Source: Microlunatus phosphovorus NM-1
Lineage (GTDB): Bacteria; Actinomycetota; Actinomycetes; Propionibacteriales; Propionibacteriaceae
DNA: 64,000 nucleotides
Assembly: GCF_000270245.1 (NCBI RefSeq)
Contig: NC_015635.1
Span: 5,270,001 to 5,334,000, forward strand
Direction: 5' to 3'
The position numbers and the translations under genes are program-made. This document shows positions 33,205-42,392 of this stretch, piece after piece (position 1 is the stretch's first letter; each line of letters starts with the position of its first letter). The notes below the pieces were generated by a model. It worked only from the letters and a program-made list of their open reading frames with translations. It made no database searches and had not been told where the DNA came from.

Positions 33205-34404
33205 GTGGTCCAACCCCGCCCTCGCGTCGTGCTGTTCGGGCGGAATGCCAGCGACGCTGACACGATCGCCATCACCGACGTCCTGCGGCAGGAGACCGTC
33301 GGTGGCGCTTTGATGCTCGCAGCCGCCGTGGTCGCGGTGTCGTGGGCCAATGTCTCACCGGTGAGCTATGCCGCGGTGTTGCACCTGCCGCTGGGCCCAC
33401 TGGACCTGGAGCACTGGGTCGCCGACGGCCTGCTGGCGATCTTCTTCTTCGTAGCCGGACTGGAACTCAAGCGTGAGCTCACCGTCGGGGCGCTGAGCCG
33501 GCCGGCGCAGGCCTTGGTGCCGATCGCGGCGGCGCTCTGCGGAATGGCCGTCCCCGCGGCGATCTTCGTCCTCGTCAACCTGACGCTGGCCGGTGGGCGG
33601 CCGCAGGGCTGGGCCATTCCGATGGCGACCGATATCGCCTTCGCTCTCGCGATCCTGGGGCTGGTCGGCTCGCGGCTGCCGACCGGGCTGCGCGCCTTCC
33701 TGCTGACCCTGGCCATCGTCGACGACCTCGGCTCCATCGCCGTGATCGCGATCTTCTTCGCCCACGGGCTCTCCGCGCTCTGGCTGCTCGCGGCACTCGG
33801 CTGCGCCGGTTTGTGGCTGCTGCTGCAATGGCGGCGGATCCGTGGCTGGTATCTCTATCTGCCGCTCGGGATCCTGTGCTGGACCTGCATGTACGCCAGC
33901 GGCGTGCACGCAACGGTGGCCGGCGTGGTGCTCGGCTTGTTGACCTCCTCGAACGTCAGCCGAGGTCCGTCCGTGGTCGACGTCTGGGAACACCGCTGGC
34001 GGCCGATCTCGGCGGGCGTGGCCGTACCGGTCTTCGCGCTCGTGGCGGCGGGAGTGCCGGTGTCGATCGACAAACTGAGCGCAGCCCTGACCAGCCCGGT
34101 CGGCATCGGGGTGGTGCTCGGCCTGGTCGGCGGCAAGTTCCTCGGGGTGTTCGGGGGTGCCTGGCTGACCGCGCGACTGACTCGGGCCGAGTTGGCCGCG
34201 GAACTGCGCTGGAGTGAGATTGCCTCGGTGGCGCTGCTGGCGGGCGTCGGCTTCACGGTTGCCCTGCTGATCGGCGATCTGGCATTCGCCGACGATCCGG
34301 CCCTGCAGGAGGTGGCGAAGACCGGCGTCCTGGTCGGTTCGGTGATCGCGGCCGTCCTGGCCTCGATCTCCCTGCGCCGGCGTACGCGATCCCGGGCTGC
34401 GTAG
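33205..34404 (+). CDS. nhaA: Na+/H+ antiporter NhaA
   Basis: Membrane antiporter that expels sodium in exchange for protons; 399 residues with about twelve membrane segments. Conserved landmarks are FFFVAGLELKREL, the unwound-helix region IPMATDIAFALAILGL and LAIVDDLGSIAVIA with the paired acidic residues needed for ion binding, then GFTVALLIGDLAF near the end. The GTG at 33205 is preceded by AGGAG at five bases. It lies downstream of acs in the same direction with 145 bases between. The extreme end (RRRTRSRAA) is basic and cytoplasmic. Confidence 0.95.
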   Translation: MVQPRPRVVLFGRNASDADTIAITDVLRQETVGGALMLAAAVVAVSWANVSPVSYAAVLHLPLGPLDLEHWVADGLLAIFFFVAGLELKRELTVGALSRPAQALVPIAAALCGMAVPAAIFVLVNLTLAGGRPQGWAIPMATDIAFALAILGLVGSRLPTGLRAFLLTLAIVDDLGSIAVIAIFFAHGLSALWLLAALGCAGLWLLLQWRRIRGWYLYLPLGILCWTCMYASGVHATVAGVVLGLLTSSNVSRGPSVVDVWEHRWRPISAGVAVPVFALVAAGVPVSIDKLSAALTSPVGIGVVLGLVGGKFLGVFGGAWLTARLTRAELAAELRWSEIASVALLAGVGFTVALLIGDLAFADDPALQEVAKTGVLVGSVIAAVLASISLRRRTRSRAA

Positions 34405-34440
34405 TCATCACTCGCTGTTTCGTTCCGCGCTCAGGACGGG
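34405..34440. repeat. Fragment of the dispersed intergenic repeat, copy C
   Basis: TCATCACTCGCTGT and the following bases resemble the end of copies A and B (CGTCACTCGCTG, then CCGCGCTC). Only about 36 bases are recognisable. It starts at the nhaA stop codon. Confidence 0.5.
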
Positions 34441-34500
34441 GTTGCGTGGCGCCAACCGACCGGACCGTTAGGCTCAGGGCTGAGAGCGAGAGGAGATCCC

Positions 34501-34950
34501 ATGGCGGATCGCAAGGTCGCAGACCTGATCAAGGACATCCGAGGCGATGCCCAGCTCCTGGTCAATGACCAGGTAGAGCTGGCGAAGTCGGAGCTGGCGC
34601 CGGCCGCCAAGAACGCCGGCATCGGCGGTGGGCTCTTCGGCGCGGCCGGCTATTTCGGCATCAATGCCGGCACCCTCATCTTCGTCGCAGCGGCCCTCGG
34701 TCTGGCGGCGCTGGGTCTGCCCTACTGGGCTGCGTTCTTGATCGTGGCCGCAGTGCTGCTGATCATCGCGGGGATCCTGGGCGCCATCGGCTACTCCCGG
34801 ATCAAGAAGGTCAAGCCGCCGGAGAAGACCATCGCCAACGGCAAGGCACTCGTCACCGAGCTTCAGGCGGCCGTCAGCCGGGCCACCGCCGCCGCCACTG
34901 CGCCGCGGATCGAGGGAACCGTGGCCAATGACAAGAAGGCGTTGCGCTGA
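34501..34950 (+). CDS. Putative actinobacterial holin-X / phage_holin_3_6 family membrane protein
   Basis: Small integral membrane protein, 149 residues, of the family called phage holin 3_6; cellular members are common in actinobacteria and need not be holins. The amphipathic head VADLIKDIRGDAQLLVNDQVELAKSEL precedes two membrane segments (GGLFGAAGYFGINAGTLIFVAAA and WAAFLIVAAVLLIIAGILGAIG), then a basic tail. The ATG at 34501 has GAGAGGAG just upstream. Position matches Rv3669 in mycobacteria, between acs and an epoxide-hydrolase-like gene. The role is unknown. Confidence 0.8.
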   Translation: MADRKVADLIKDIRGDAQLLVNDQVELAKSELAPAAKNAGIGGGLFGAAGYFGINAGTLIFVAAALGLAALGLPYWAAFLIVAAVLLIIAGILGAIGYSRIKKVKPPEKTIANGKALVTELQAAVSRATAAATAPRIEGTVANDKKALR

Positions 34951-34959
34951 GCCCGCACT

Positions 34960-35880
34960 GTGCGGCGTGGTAGGCGTCCGCCCGCGCCGGAGTGGTCGGT
35001 ACGCGAGGTCTTGATCGAGGGTCCGTGGCGGCATCGGGAGATCACCGCCAACGGGATCCGCTTCCATCTGGCTACCGGGCTGAGCTTCACCCGAGAGCGT
35101 CCACTGGTGCTGCTGTTGCACGGGTTCGCGGAGTTCTGGTGGGCCTGGCGGCATCAGCTGCCGGCTTTGGATGCGGCCGGAGTGAGCGTGGCGGCGCTGG
35201 ATCTGCGGGGTTATGCGGCAACCGACAAGACCCCGCGCGGCTATCGCCAGTCGGTGACCGGGCTGGACGTCTCGGCGGTGATCCGTAGCCTCGGGTTCAG
35301 CTCGGCCACCATCGTGGGCCATGACTGGGGCGGCATTGCGGCCTGGTCGACGTATGCGTACGCGCCGGAGCAGGTCGACCGGATCATCACGATCAGTGCC
35401 CCCCACCCGCTTCGATTCCCCTGGCGGACCATGGGCGCCGGCCTGGCCTGGTTCCAGCTGCCGATCCTGCCGGAGCGGGTGATCACCGCCCGCCACGGCG
35501 CGTACGTCGAATGGCTGCTCCGTCGACGAGCCGACCCCGGAGCGGCCTTCCTCACCAGTGAGGAAGCTTGGCACTATCGGCAGGCGCTACGACTGTGGCC
35601 GAGCCCGCACTGCGCCCTGGAGTATCTGCGGATGTTCGGTCGTGATCAGCTGCGCCCGGCCGGTCGGTCCTACCGGAGCGCGCTGTCGGCGCCCGTTGAC
35701 GTGCCGGTGCTGGCCATCCGAGGCGAGCATGACCGGCTGGTGCCAGCCGACTCGATGCTGCCGCGCAGCCCGTACGCACCGCGCACGCACCGTCACGTGG
35801 AGATCCCCGGTGCCGGTCACCTCCCGCACGAGGAGTCGCCGGACGCCGTGACGGCCGCCGTCATCGACTGGCTCCGCTGA
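34960..35880 (+). CDS. Alpha/beta hydrolase, epoxide-hydrolase-like
   Basis: Predicted alpha/beta-hydrolase of 306 residues. The oxyanion region is LLLHGFAEFWWAWRHQL; the nucleophile elbow is GHDWGG, with Asp as nucleophile, which is typical of epoxide hydrolases and haloalkane dehalogenases rather than esterases. The acid is in IRGEHDRLVP, and the catalytic His is in GAGHLPHEE. Epoxide-hydrolase-like function fits the position of EphE (Rv3670) in mycobacteria, but the substrate is unknown. The GTG at 34960 is the only early start in frame and has no good ribosome-binding site; it follows the holin-like gene by 9 bases, so coupling is likely. Confidence 0.85.
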   Translation: MRRGRRPPAPEWSVREVLIEGPWRHREITANGIRFHLATGLSFTRERPLVLLLHGFAEFWWAWRHQLPALDAAGVSVAALDLRGYAATDKTPRGYRQSVTGLDVSAVIRSLGFSSATIVGHDWGGIAAWSTYAYAPEQVDRIITISAPHPLRFPWRTMGAGLAWFQLPILPERVITARHGAYVEWLLRRRADPGAAFLTSEEAWHYRQALRLWPSPHCALEYLRMFGRDQLRPAGRSYRSALSAPVDVPVLAIRGEHDRLVPADSMLPRSPYAPRTHRHVEIPGAGHLPHEESPDAVTAAVIDWLR

Positions 35881-35976
35881 CCCGGGCGCCCGCTGCTCGG
35901 CTACGCGCGGCGGAGTCGTCATTCACAGCTCCTCCGGCGGCACCCCGAGGCCAAACCCCGGGACCAAGCGATGGAA

Positions 35977-37698
35977 TCAGGCGAGCCGGAGGATGCGGGA
36001 TTCCCAGGGTGCCAGCACGGTCGGCGACCCAGCACCATGAGTGCCGAGCAGCAGAGTCGAGCCGGTCAGGTCAGGCAGCTCAGCCACGGGAAGCTCCAAC
36101 GGCTCCCGGGACAGGTTCGCCAGCACCAGCAAGCTCGAGTCTGCACCAGTCCTGACGAACGCCCACAACCGCTCGTGATCGGGCAGCAGCAGCTCGAACC
36201 GACCCTCGACGACCACCGGGTTCTCGTGTCGGAGCTCGATCAGTTTCCGGTAGTGATGGAACACCGAGTCCGGATCAGCCACGGCCGCCTCGGCGTTGAC
36301 CACCAGGTAGTTGGGGTTGGCCGGCAGCCACGGAATACCCTCGGTGAAGCCGGCGTGCGAGCGGTCGTTCCACTGCATCGGCGTACGGGCGTTGTCCCGG
36401 CTCTTCACCGACAGCGAATGCAGCACCGCCTCCGCCTCGAGACCGAGCGACAGCGCCTCCGCGTGGTAGTTCACCGACTCCAAGTCCTGATACTGGCTGA
36501 TATCGGTGAAGTAGGTGTTCGTCATGCCGAGCTCTTCGCCCTGATAGACGTAAGGCGTGCCCTTGTGCAGGTGCAGCACCGTGCCGAGGGTCTTGGCCGA
36601 GGCCACCCTGAACTCCGGTGAGTCGTCGCCGAACCGGGACACGGCTCGGGGCTGGTCGTGGTTGTTCCAATAGAGCGAGTTCCAGCCCGCGTCGGCGAGC
36701 CCCTCCTGCCAGTCGGCCAGGTTCTTCTTCAGCACCGGCAGCGGCAGCTCGGCGAGGTGCCATTTGACGCCGCCCGGCTGCGAATCCAGGCTGACGTGCT
36801 CGAAGGTGAACACCATGTTGAGCTCGTGCCGATCTGGATCGGTGATCGAGCGAGCCACCTCGATGGTGGCGCCGGGCGTCTCGCCGACCGTGATCAGCTG
36901 CTGCTCGTCCAACCCGACCTCGCGGTTCATCTCGGCCAGGAACTCGTCCAGCCGGGGCCCGTTCATCACCGAGCCGAAGTTCGCGTCATACGCCTGGCCC
37001 TCCGGCGGCGCGGTATCGGCCAGTTCAGCAGGCTTGGAGATCAGATTGATGACGTCCATCCGAAAGCCGTCGACGCCGCGGTCGACCCACCACCGCATCA
37101 TCGCGTAGATGGCCTGCCGCACTGTTGGGTTCTCCCAGTTCAGGTCGGGCTGCTTGCGGGAGAAGATGTGCAGGTAGTACTCCCCGGACCGCTCGTCGAA
37201 CTCCCACGCCGAACCGCCGAACGCCGCCTTCCAACCGGTTGGCTCAGCCCCGGGGGCTCCTGGCTCGAAACCGGGCCGAGCCGGTCGCCACCAATACCAG
37301 TCCCGCTTCGGCGAGGCCGGATCCCGCGACTCGACGAACCACTGATGCTCGTCGGAGGTGTGGTTGACGACCAGGTCCATCACCAGCTTCATCCCCCGGT
37401 CATGCACGCCGGCGATGATCGCGTCGAGGTCCGCCAATGAGCCGAAGAGCGGGTCGATGTCGTGGTAGTCGGAAATGTCGTACCCGTTGTCATCCTGCGG
37501 AGACTTGTACACCGGCGACAACCAGACGACGTCGACACCCAACTGCTTCAGGTAGTCCAGCTTGCCGAGGATGCCGGGCAGATCACCCATCCCGTCGCCG
37601 TTGTAGTCGGCGAAGGACCGCGGGTATATCTGATAGACGACGGCGGACTTCCACCAGCCGGCCGGGCGCGGGTCGACTGCGGTGGTTTCGGGGCTCAT
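35977..37698 (-). CDS. Alpha-glucosidase / oligo-1,6-glucosidase-like GH13 enzyme
   Basis: Glycoside hydrolase family 13 enzyme of 573 residues that should cleave alpha-glucosidic bonds of malto- or isomalto-oligosaccharides in the cytoplasm (no signal peptide). It shows VYQIYPRSFADYNGDGMGD, region I DLVVNHTSDEHQWF, region II DGFRMDVIN with the nucleophile Asp (near 217), region III VGETPG with the acid/base Glu, and region IV NNHDQPR. The QGEELGM loop is typical of the subgroup. The ATG at 37698 overlaps the upstream HD-protein stop (ATGA). Whether it prefers 1,4 or 1,6 bonds cannot be settled here. Confidence 0.9.
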   Translation of the reverse strand: MSPETTAVDPRPAGWWKSAVVYQIYPRSFADYNGDGMGDLPGILGKLDYLKQLGVDVVWLSPVYKSPQDDNGYDISDYHDIDPLFGSLADLDAIIAGVHDRGMKLVMDLVVNHTSDEHQWFVESRDPASPKRDWYWWRPARPGFEPGAPGAEPTGWKAAFGGSAWEFDERSGEYYLHIFSRKQPDLNWENPTVRQAIYAMMRWWVDRGVDGFRMDVINLISKPAELADTAPPEGQAYDANFGSVMNGPRLDEFLAEMNREVGLDEQQLITVGETPGATIEVARSITDPDRHELNMVFTFEHVSLDSQPGGVKWHLAELPLPVLKKNLADWQEGLADAGWNSLYWNNHDQPRAVSRFGDDSPEFRVASAKTLGTVLHLHKGTPYVYQGEELGMTNTYFTDISQYQDLESVNYHAEALSLGLEAEAVLHSLSVKSRDNARTPMQWNDRSHAGFTEGIPWLPANPNYLVVNAEAAVADPDSVFHHYRKLIELRHENPVVVEGRFELLLPDHERLWAFVRTGADSSLLVLANLSREPLELPVAELPDLTGSTLLLGTHGAGSPTVLAPWESRILRLA

Positions 37699-38375
37699 GC
37701 GGACGATCCTGGCACAGGTCCGAGCTCGTCCGGAGACACGCCCGCAGCGCGAAGCTCGGCCACCAGTTCCCGGCACTCGGCAACCAGATTGAACCGGGCC
37801 CGCCCGTTGAGCTGACGCCCTCGCGGCGTGTTGAAGAGGTCACGCCCAGCCAGCTCCCGCAGGATCTGGAACCGCCCCCGGGCGAAATCCAGCCGGGGTA
37901 CGTGGGCGTACTCCTCACGCACCTGCGCGACATAGCGCGCATACGCCTCCGGGCTGCCGCCCAGCACCGCCAGGTCGGCATCGCACAGCAGCTCTCCGTT
38001 GGCATCCCGGGAACCAGGCACATGCGTGGCGGTGAGCCGCACCAGCCGCGCGATCTCGTTGAGATCCTCCTGCTCCAGTCCGGCGCGGCTGAGCTCACGG
38101 ATGCTCAGCCGGGCCGAGGCGTCCTCATTCGTCAGCTCCCGGGTCGGGACGTCGTAGATCGCATCGTGGTAGAAACCGGCCAACCGGACCAGAAACACGT
38201 CGTGATCGGCGGTCGCGAACTCGCTGATCCGGTCCTGGACCGCCGCCAGGTGTTCGAGGCCGTGATAGCGGCGGTGCGGTTCGGCATAGCGGGCGATGAC
38301 TCGCGTCCCGAGCTTGGGCTGGTCGCGCAGCGTTGCGTCCCAGATCTGCTGGAGCCGCTCGGTGTCAGTGCTCAT
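37695..38375 (-). CDS. Predicted metal-dependent HD-superfamily phosphohydrolase (COG4339-like)
   Basis: Protein of 226 residues resembling the predicted HD phosphohydrolase group of COG4339. Signatures: RRYHGLEHLAAVQDRI (first metal His), LVRLAGFYHDAIYDVP (HD pair), and later LLCDADLAVLGG with the last acidic ligand. The substrate is unknown; nucleotides are usual for the fold. It overlaps the NUDIX gene by 11 bases upstream and the glucosidase gene by 4 bases downstream, so it is the middle gene of a tightly coupled set. Confidence 0.8.
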   Translation of the reverse strand: MSTDTERLQQIWDATLRDQPKLGTRVIARYAEPHRRYHGLEHLAAVQDRISEFATADHDVFLVRLAGFYHDAIYDVPTRELTNEDASARLSIRELSRAGLEQEDLNEIARLVRLTATHVPGSRDANGELLCDADLAVLGGSPEAYARYVAQVREEYAHVPRLDFARGRFQILRELAGRDLFNTPRGRQLNGRARFNLVAECRELVAELRAAGVSPDELGPVPGSSA

Positions 38376-39069
38376 CGTGTCCCTGTCCTCGGGAGATGTC
38401 GGTCAGATAGCGAGCCGGGATGTCGAAGCGCCGTTGCTCGTCCCACGGCCGTTGCCAGCCCGCGAGGTCGAGGACCCCGTCCAGCAGATGCGCGGTCAGC
38501 CCCCAGATCAGATGCCCGGCCACCTCGAAGCCCGGCCCGGAATAGCCGGACGGATGCCGTACGCGACCGCGGTTGGCCGGGTCGGTGAGATCGGCCACCG
38601 AGACGACGACGACAGACGCCACCTCCCGCGGATCGGGTGGGCCGATCAGGCCCCGGTGCCGCCACCAGGCGACCACGGTGGTGACATCGAACCCGCTGAC
38701 CGCCACATGCGCCGGCGGCAGTGCGCCGATCGGCACCACCCCGGAGGAGTCGATGCCGGCCTCCTCCCGCGCCTCACGGACCGCCGTGGCGATCAGATCG
38801 AGATCGGTTGACTCGTTCGCGCCGCCGGGGAAGGCGATCTGGCCGGCATGAGTTCGCAGGGTCGCCGCGCGCTCGACGAAGAGGATCTCCGGGCCCCGCT
38901 CCCCCTCACCGATGAGCACCAGAACAGCCGCCGCCCGCCCACCGATACCCGGTCGTAGGGCCACCGATCGTTGCAGCCGGGCGTCATCGAGCAACGCGCG
39001 ATCAAGCGGCTGGAGCCAGACCGGCAGTTCCTCGGTCGGCGGTGTCAGTGACTGCTCGTGTTGATTCAT
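38365..39069 (-). CDS. NUDIX hydrolase, probable CoA pyrophosphatase
   Basis: Predicted pyrophosphohydrolase that cleaves CoA or its derivatives; 234 residues. The NUDIX box is FPGGANESTDLDL then REAREEAGI, in the long form typical of CoAse/NUDT7-like enzymes, preceded by HAGQIAFPGG. An Rv3672c counterpart lies at the same place next to nth in mycobacteria. The ATG at 39069 is chosen over one 10 codons earlier because it leaves a short gap to nth and fits family length. Its 3' end overlaps the HD gene by 11 bases. Confidence 0.87.
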   Translation of the reverse strand: MNQHEQSLTPPTEELPVWLQPLDRALLDDARLQRSVALRPGIGGRAAAVLVLIGEGERGPEILFVERAATLRTHAGQIAFPGGANESTDLDLIATAVREAREEAGIDSSGVVPIGALPPAHVAVSGFDVTTVVAWWRHRGLIGPPDPREVASVVVVSVADLTDPANRGRVRHPSGYSGPGFEVAGHLIWGLTAHLLDGVLDLAGWQRPWDEQRRFDIPARYLTDISRGQGHDEH

Positions 39070-39099
39070 CGGCTCATCTGCCCGAGCCACCCGGCCCAC

Positions 39100-39888
39100 T
39101 CATCCGCGCGGCTCGCGAACCAGCTTCTCCGCCTTGACCGGATCGGTCTCGCCCTCCCCGTACGCCGGGCACCAGCGAGCAACCGGACACGCCCCGCAGG
39201 CCGGATTGCGGGCATGACAGCGCCGCCGGCCGTGCCAGATCACGTTGTGGCAGAGCTGGGTCCAATCCTTGCGCGGGAAGAGCGCACCGACGTCCCGTTC
39301 CACCTGATCGGGGTCGACCGAGGTCGTCCAGCCGAATCGCCGAGCCAACCGGCCGAAGTGCGTGTCGACGGTGATGCCCGGCACCCCGAACGCGTTGCCG
39401 AGCACCACATTGGCGGTCTTGCGTCCGACCCCAGGGAGGGTGACCAGCTGCGCCAGCTTGCCTGGCACCTCACCACCGAAGTTCTCCGTCAGGGCCGCAC
39501 CCAGCTTGAGCAGCGTGTCGGACTTCGCCCGAAAGAAGCCGACCGGCTTCAGCAACTCCTCCAGCTCCATCCGATCGGCCGCCGCGTACGCCGCTGCGGT
39601 GGGATAGCGCGCGAACAGGATCGGCGTGATCAGGTTGACCCGTTTGTCCGTGGTCTGGGCGGACAGGACCGTCGCGACCAGCAGCTCGAGAGGAGTGCTG
39701 AAGTCGAGCTCGCAGTGAGCGTCGGGATAGGTCTCGTGCAGCACCCGGTTGATGGTGCGCGCGCGCCGGACCAGGGCCGTCCGTGACACATCGCCCCCTC
39801 GATTCCTCCCACCAACCCGCCCCCCGGCATTGGGCAGGGTGTCCACCACGGCTTCGACGACACCGGCGGAAGACGCGCTCTGTGACAT
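39100..39888 (-). CDS. nth: Endonuclease III
   Basis: Base-excision-repair DNA glycosylase/AP lyase for oxidised pyrimidines, 262 residues. It shows [17 protein letters not shown], the helix-hairpin-helix [15 protein letters not shown] with the catalytic Lys, [11 protein letters not shown] with the catalytic Asp, and the [4Fe-4S] cluster motif C-x6-C-x2-C-x5-C in [17 protein letters not shown]. The first ~45 residues are poorly conserved; the true start could be a little further in. Divergent from crp across 192 bases that carry a palindrome and a Crp-like site. Confidence 0.95.
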   Translation of the reverse strand: MSQSASSAGVVEAVVDTLPNAGGRVGGRNRGGDVSRTALVRRARTINRVLHETYPDAHCELDFSTPLELLVATVLSAQTTDKRVNLITPILFARYPTAAAYAAADRMELEELLKPVGFFRAKSDTLLKLGAALTENFGGEVPGKLAQLVTLPGVGRKTANVVLGNAFGVPGITVDTHFGRLARRFGWTTSVDPDQVERDVGALFPRKDWTQLCHNVIWHGRRRCHARNPACGACPVARWCPAYGEGETDPVKAEKLVREPRG

Positions 39889-39907
39889 GAGGATCACCCT
39901 AGTTTGT

Positions 39908-39922
39908 GACACTGACAGTGTC
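39908..39922. promoter_or_regulatory. Perfect palindrome in nth-crp gap
   Basis: GACACTGACAGTGTC is a 15-base palindrome with a single central base, 20 bases upstream of the nth start. It has the look of an operator; the binding protein is unknown. Confidence 0.45.
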
Positions 39923-39990
39923 TTCGTCACTCGCTGTTCGCTCCGCGCTCGAGACTCTGCCGCGCTACGCTCTCGGCCGCTCGCGACGGG
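39923..39990. repeat. Short form of the dispersed intergenic repeat, copy D
   Basis: Starts TTCGTCACTCGCTG and ends CGGCCGCTCGCGACGGG, the two ends of copies A and B (same orientation as B), but with a shorter middle. It lies in the nth-crp gap. Confidence 0.6.
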
Positions 39991-40009
39991 CCGGGAACGG
40001 AATCTGCGC

Positions 40010-40025
40010 TGTGACCCGTGACACA
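40010..40025 (+). promoter_or_regulatory. Crp/GlxR-like site upstream of crp
   Basis: TGTGACCCGTGACACA matches 9 of the 10 defined bases of TGTGA-n6-TCACA. A TAGCCT -10 candidate follows at 40043-40048, so the site would overlap the -35 region and could mediate autorepression. Confidence 0.6.
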
Positions 40026-40080
40026 GGCGGTAGGTTCAACGGTAGCCTGACACCGACAGGCGCTGACAGCAGGAGGTCGT

Positions 40081-40758
40081 GTGGATCCGGAGGTCTTGAA
40101 GAAGGCTCCGCTCTTTGCCGGACTCGAGGACGAGGCCGCTTCGGCGTTGGCCGCGGCGATGGGCACCATCAAACTCAACCGCGGCGAGGTGTTGTTCCAC
40201 GAGGGCGACAAGGAAGACCGCCTCTACGTGGTCGTCAGCGGCAAGATCAAGCTGGGCCGGAGTGGCTCGGCCGGCCGGGAGAACCTGTTGGCGATCCTGG
40301 GGCCGGGGCAGATGTTCGGCGAGTTGTCGCTGTTCGACCCGGGGCCGCGCTCCTCGACCGCGACCGCGGTCACGGCGTGCGAGATCCGTACGCTCGAGCA
40401 CGACGAGCTCATGGGTTGGCTGTCCGGCCGGCCGGAGGTGGCACTGGGGCTACTCGGTCAGTTGGCTGCCCGGCTGCGGCGGGCCAACGACGTGGTGGCT
40501 GACCTGGTGTTCTCCGACGTGCCCGGCCGGGTCGCGAAACAGCTGCTGGAGTTGGCCCGCCGATTCGGCGAGCGTCGCGAGGACGGCATTCACGTGCACC
40601 ACGACCTCACTCAGGAGGAGTTGGCCCAACTGGTCGGCGCCTCCCGGGAGACCGTGAACAAGGCGTTGGCCGATTTCGCCGCCCGCGGCTGGATCAGACT
40701 GGAGCCACGCTCGGTCACGATCCTGGACACCGTACGAGTCGAGCGCCGGGCCCGCTGA
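40081..40758 (+). CDS. crp: cAMP-receptor-type transcriptional regulator (Crp/GlxR)
   Basis: Global regulator of the Crp/Fnr superfamily, 225 residues. The cyclic-nucleotide domain carries FGELSLFDPGPRSSTATA, with the Glu and Arg-Ser-Ser that contact cAMP. A long dimer helix follows, then the winged helix with TQEELAQLVGASRETVNKAL (residues about 177-196) as recognition region. It matches Rv3676/GlxR in sequence type and in its position divergent from nth. The GTG at 40081 has AGGAGG upstream. A near-consensus Crp site lies 56 bases upstream, pointing to autoregulation. Confidence 0.94.
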   Translation: MDPEVLKKAPLFAGLEDEAASALAAAMGTIKLNRGEVLFHEGDKEDRLYVVVSGKIKLGRSGSAGRENLLAILGPGQMFGELSLFDPGPRSSTATAVTACEIRTLEHDELMGWLSGRPEVALGLLGQLAARLRRANDVVADLVFSDVPGRVAKQLLELARRFGERREDGIHVHHDLTQEELAQLVGASRETVNKALADFAARGWIRLEPRSVTILDTVRVERRAR

Positions 40759-40782
40759 GCCAGCTCCCCGCCGATCGTCGGC

Positions 40783-42261
40783 TCAGGCCGTGCCGAGGGT
40801 GACCTCCACGGTGTGCGACTGGCCGTCGCGGTTGTAGGTCACCTCGACCTTGGTGCCCGGTGCGTAGTAGCGGGTCGCCGCGATCAGCCCGTCCGCGTCG
40901 GCCGTGGCGAAGTCGTTGATCTTGGTGACCTGGTCGCCCTCCTTCAACCCGGCCTTCGCGGCGGCACCGTCGGCGGACACGCTCTGCAGGGTGACGCCAT
41001 CGGTGGAGACCGCGGCCGAGTCCTGGCCACCGACGCTCACACCCAGCGCGGCGTTGGTATAGCTGCCCGTCTCGATCAGCTGCGTCGCCACCCGTACGGC
41101 CACATCAGCCGGGATGGCGAAACCGATGCCGATGTTTCCCGAGCTGGAGCCGTCGGATCCGGTGGAGGCGATCGAGGAGTTGATGCCGACCACAGCACCG
41201 TTCAGATTGACCAACGGCCCGCCGGAGTTGCCGGGGTTGATGGCCGCATCGGTCTGTACGGCGAGGTAGACCGCATCGTTTGTCGTGCCGGATCGGACCG
41301 GTCGCGTGGTGTTGGAGACGATCCCGCTGGTCACGGTGTCGGAGAGACCGAGCGGCGCGCCGACGGCCACCACCGACTGACCGACCTCGATCGAGTCGGA
41401 CTTCGCGAAGGCTGCCGGCACCAGCTTGTCGCTGGCCGCGACCTTGATCACCGCGAGATCGTTGGTGTTCGAGGTGCCTACCACGGTGGCCTTCTCCGAT
41501 GTGCCGTCATCGAAGGTGACCGTGATCGACGTCGCCCCGCTGCCCTGCTGGGTCTCGCCTGGCTGACCACCCTGCTGACCGAACGGATCCTGCGGATCGC
41601 CGCCTTGCTCACCGGATTGGCCTCCCTGGCTGCTGGCCGCTTCGGAGACCACGTGGTCATTGGTCAGGATGTGACCCTGCTTGTCGAGCACGACGCCGGT
41701 ACCGATGCCGCCGCTTTGACCGGCCTGGACCGTGATCGTCACGACCGAGGGCTCGATCTGCTTGGCGGCGGCCGAGATGGTGCCGTCCAGTTTCGGCGTG
41801 GTCGCCGCGGTCTGTGTGGTCACCGTGACCGGCGAGTTCGCTCCGGCCGCGCCGCCGCCCAGATAGGCGTACGAGCCGATGCCGGCACCGGCACCGATCA
41901 CCGCCGCGAGTGCCGCCGCTGCGACCACGACTCCCGGTCGGCGCTTGGGCAGGGTGGCGGTGGCTACCGGTGCTGCCGGTCCGGGCGCCGCCGGAGCCTG
42001 CGCCATTGGCTGGATGAGGGTCGCATCGGGGTCAAAGCTGCCCTGATATCCGTCGTGTTGACCTCGATAGGCGCCGGACTGATAGGCGTCGGACGGGGTG
42101 GCGGAGCCCGCGGAGGGCTGACCGAGCGGCGGTACGCCAGCCGGAGCTGGGAAGTCCTGCCCGTGATAGCCGCCGATCGGCTGCATCGGGTGATAGTCGG
42201 GGCCCGTGGGCTGCCCGAAAGGCGGGGTGTTCATTCCAGAAGGCTGTTGCGGTGTGCTCAC
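40783..42261 (-). CDS. HtrA/DegP-family serine protease with PDZ domain
   Basis: Membrane-anchored extracytoplasmic protease for quality control or stress, 492 residues. A Pro/Gly/Gln-rich cytoplasmic head (1-~110) is followed by one membrane segment (GVVVAAAALAAVIGAGAGIG), a trypsin-like domain with triad residues in TNDHVV (His near 203), NTNDLAVIKV (Asp near 266) and NPGNSGGPL (Ser near 342), and a C-terminal PDZ domain (LGVSVGG to VTYNRDGQ). A Gln/Gly-rich loop is inserted after the catalytic His. GTG start with GGAG close by. Convergent with crp. Confidence 0.92.
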   Translation of the reverse strand: MSTPQQPSGMNTPPFGQPTGPDYHPMQPIGGYHGQDFPAPAGVPPLGQPSAGSATPSDAYQSGAYRGQHDGYQGSFDPDATLIQPMAQAPAAPGPAAPVATATLPKRRPGVVVAAAALAAVIGAGAGIGSYAYLGGGAAGANSPVTVTTQTAATTPKLDGTISAAAKQIEPSVVTITVQAGQSGGIGTGVVLDKQGHILTNDHVVSEAASSQGGQSGEQGGDPQDPFGQQGGQPGETQQGSGATSITVTFDDGTSEKATVVGTSNTNDLAVIKVAASDKLVPAAFAKSDSIEVGQSVVAVGAPLGLSDTVTSGIVSNTTRPVRSGTTNDAVYLAVQTDAAINPGNSGGPLVNLNGAVVGINSSIASTGSDGSSSGNIGIGFAIPADVAVRVATQLIETGSYTNAALGVSVGGQDSAAVSTDGVTLQSVSADGAAAKAGLKEGDQVTKINDFATADADGLIAATRYYAPGTKVEVTYNRDGQSHTVEVTLGTA

Positions 42262-42392
42262 GTTCTCCAGGTTGGGGCCCGATCCTGTGCAGATTCTGTG
42301 CGCTTCCCATGGCTCGGCTACGTCTCGTGGTGGAGCCTGAGAGCAAGGTCAGGATGGGCTGAGATGAGCCTCAACCCACCCCTCATCGGCGG

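Noticed and set aside
34501-34950. Prophage lysis gene (holin)
   Set aside because: The family name suggests it, but no other phage genes are nearby and the gene holds a conserved chromosomal position next to acs and a hydrolase.
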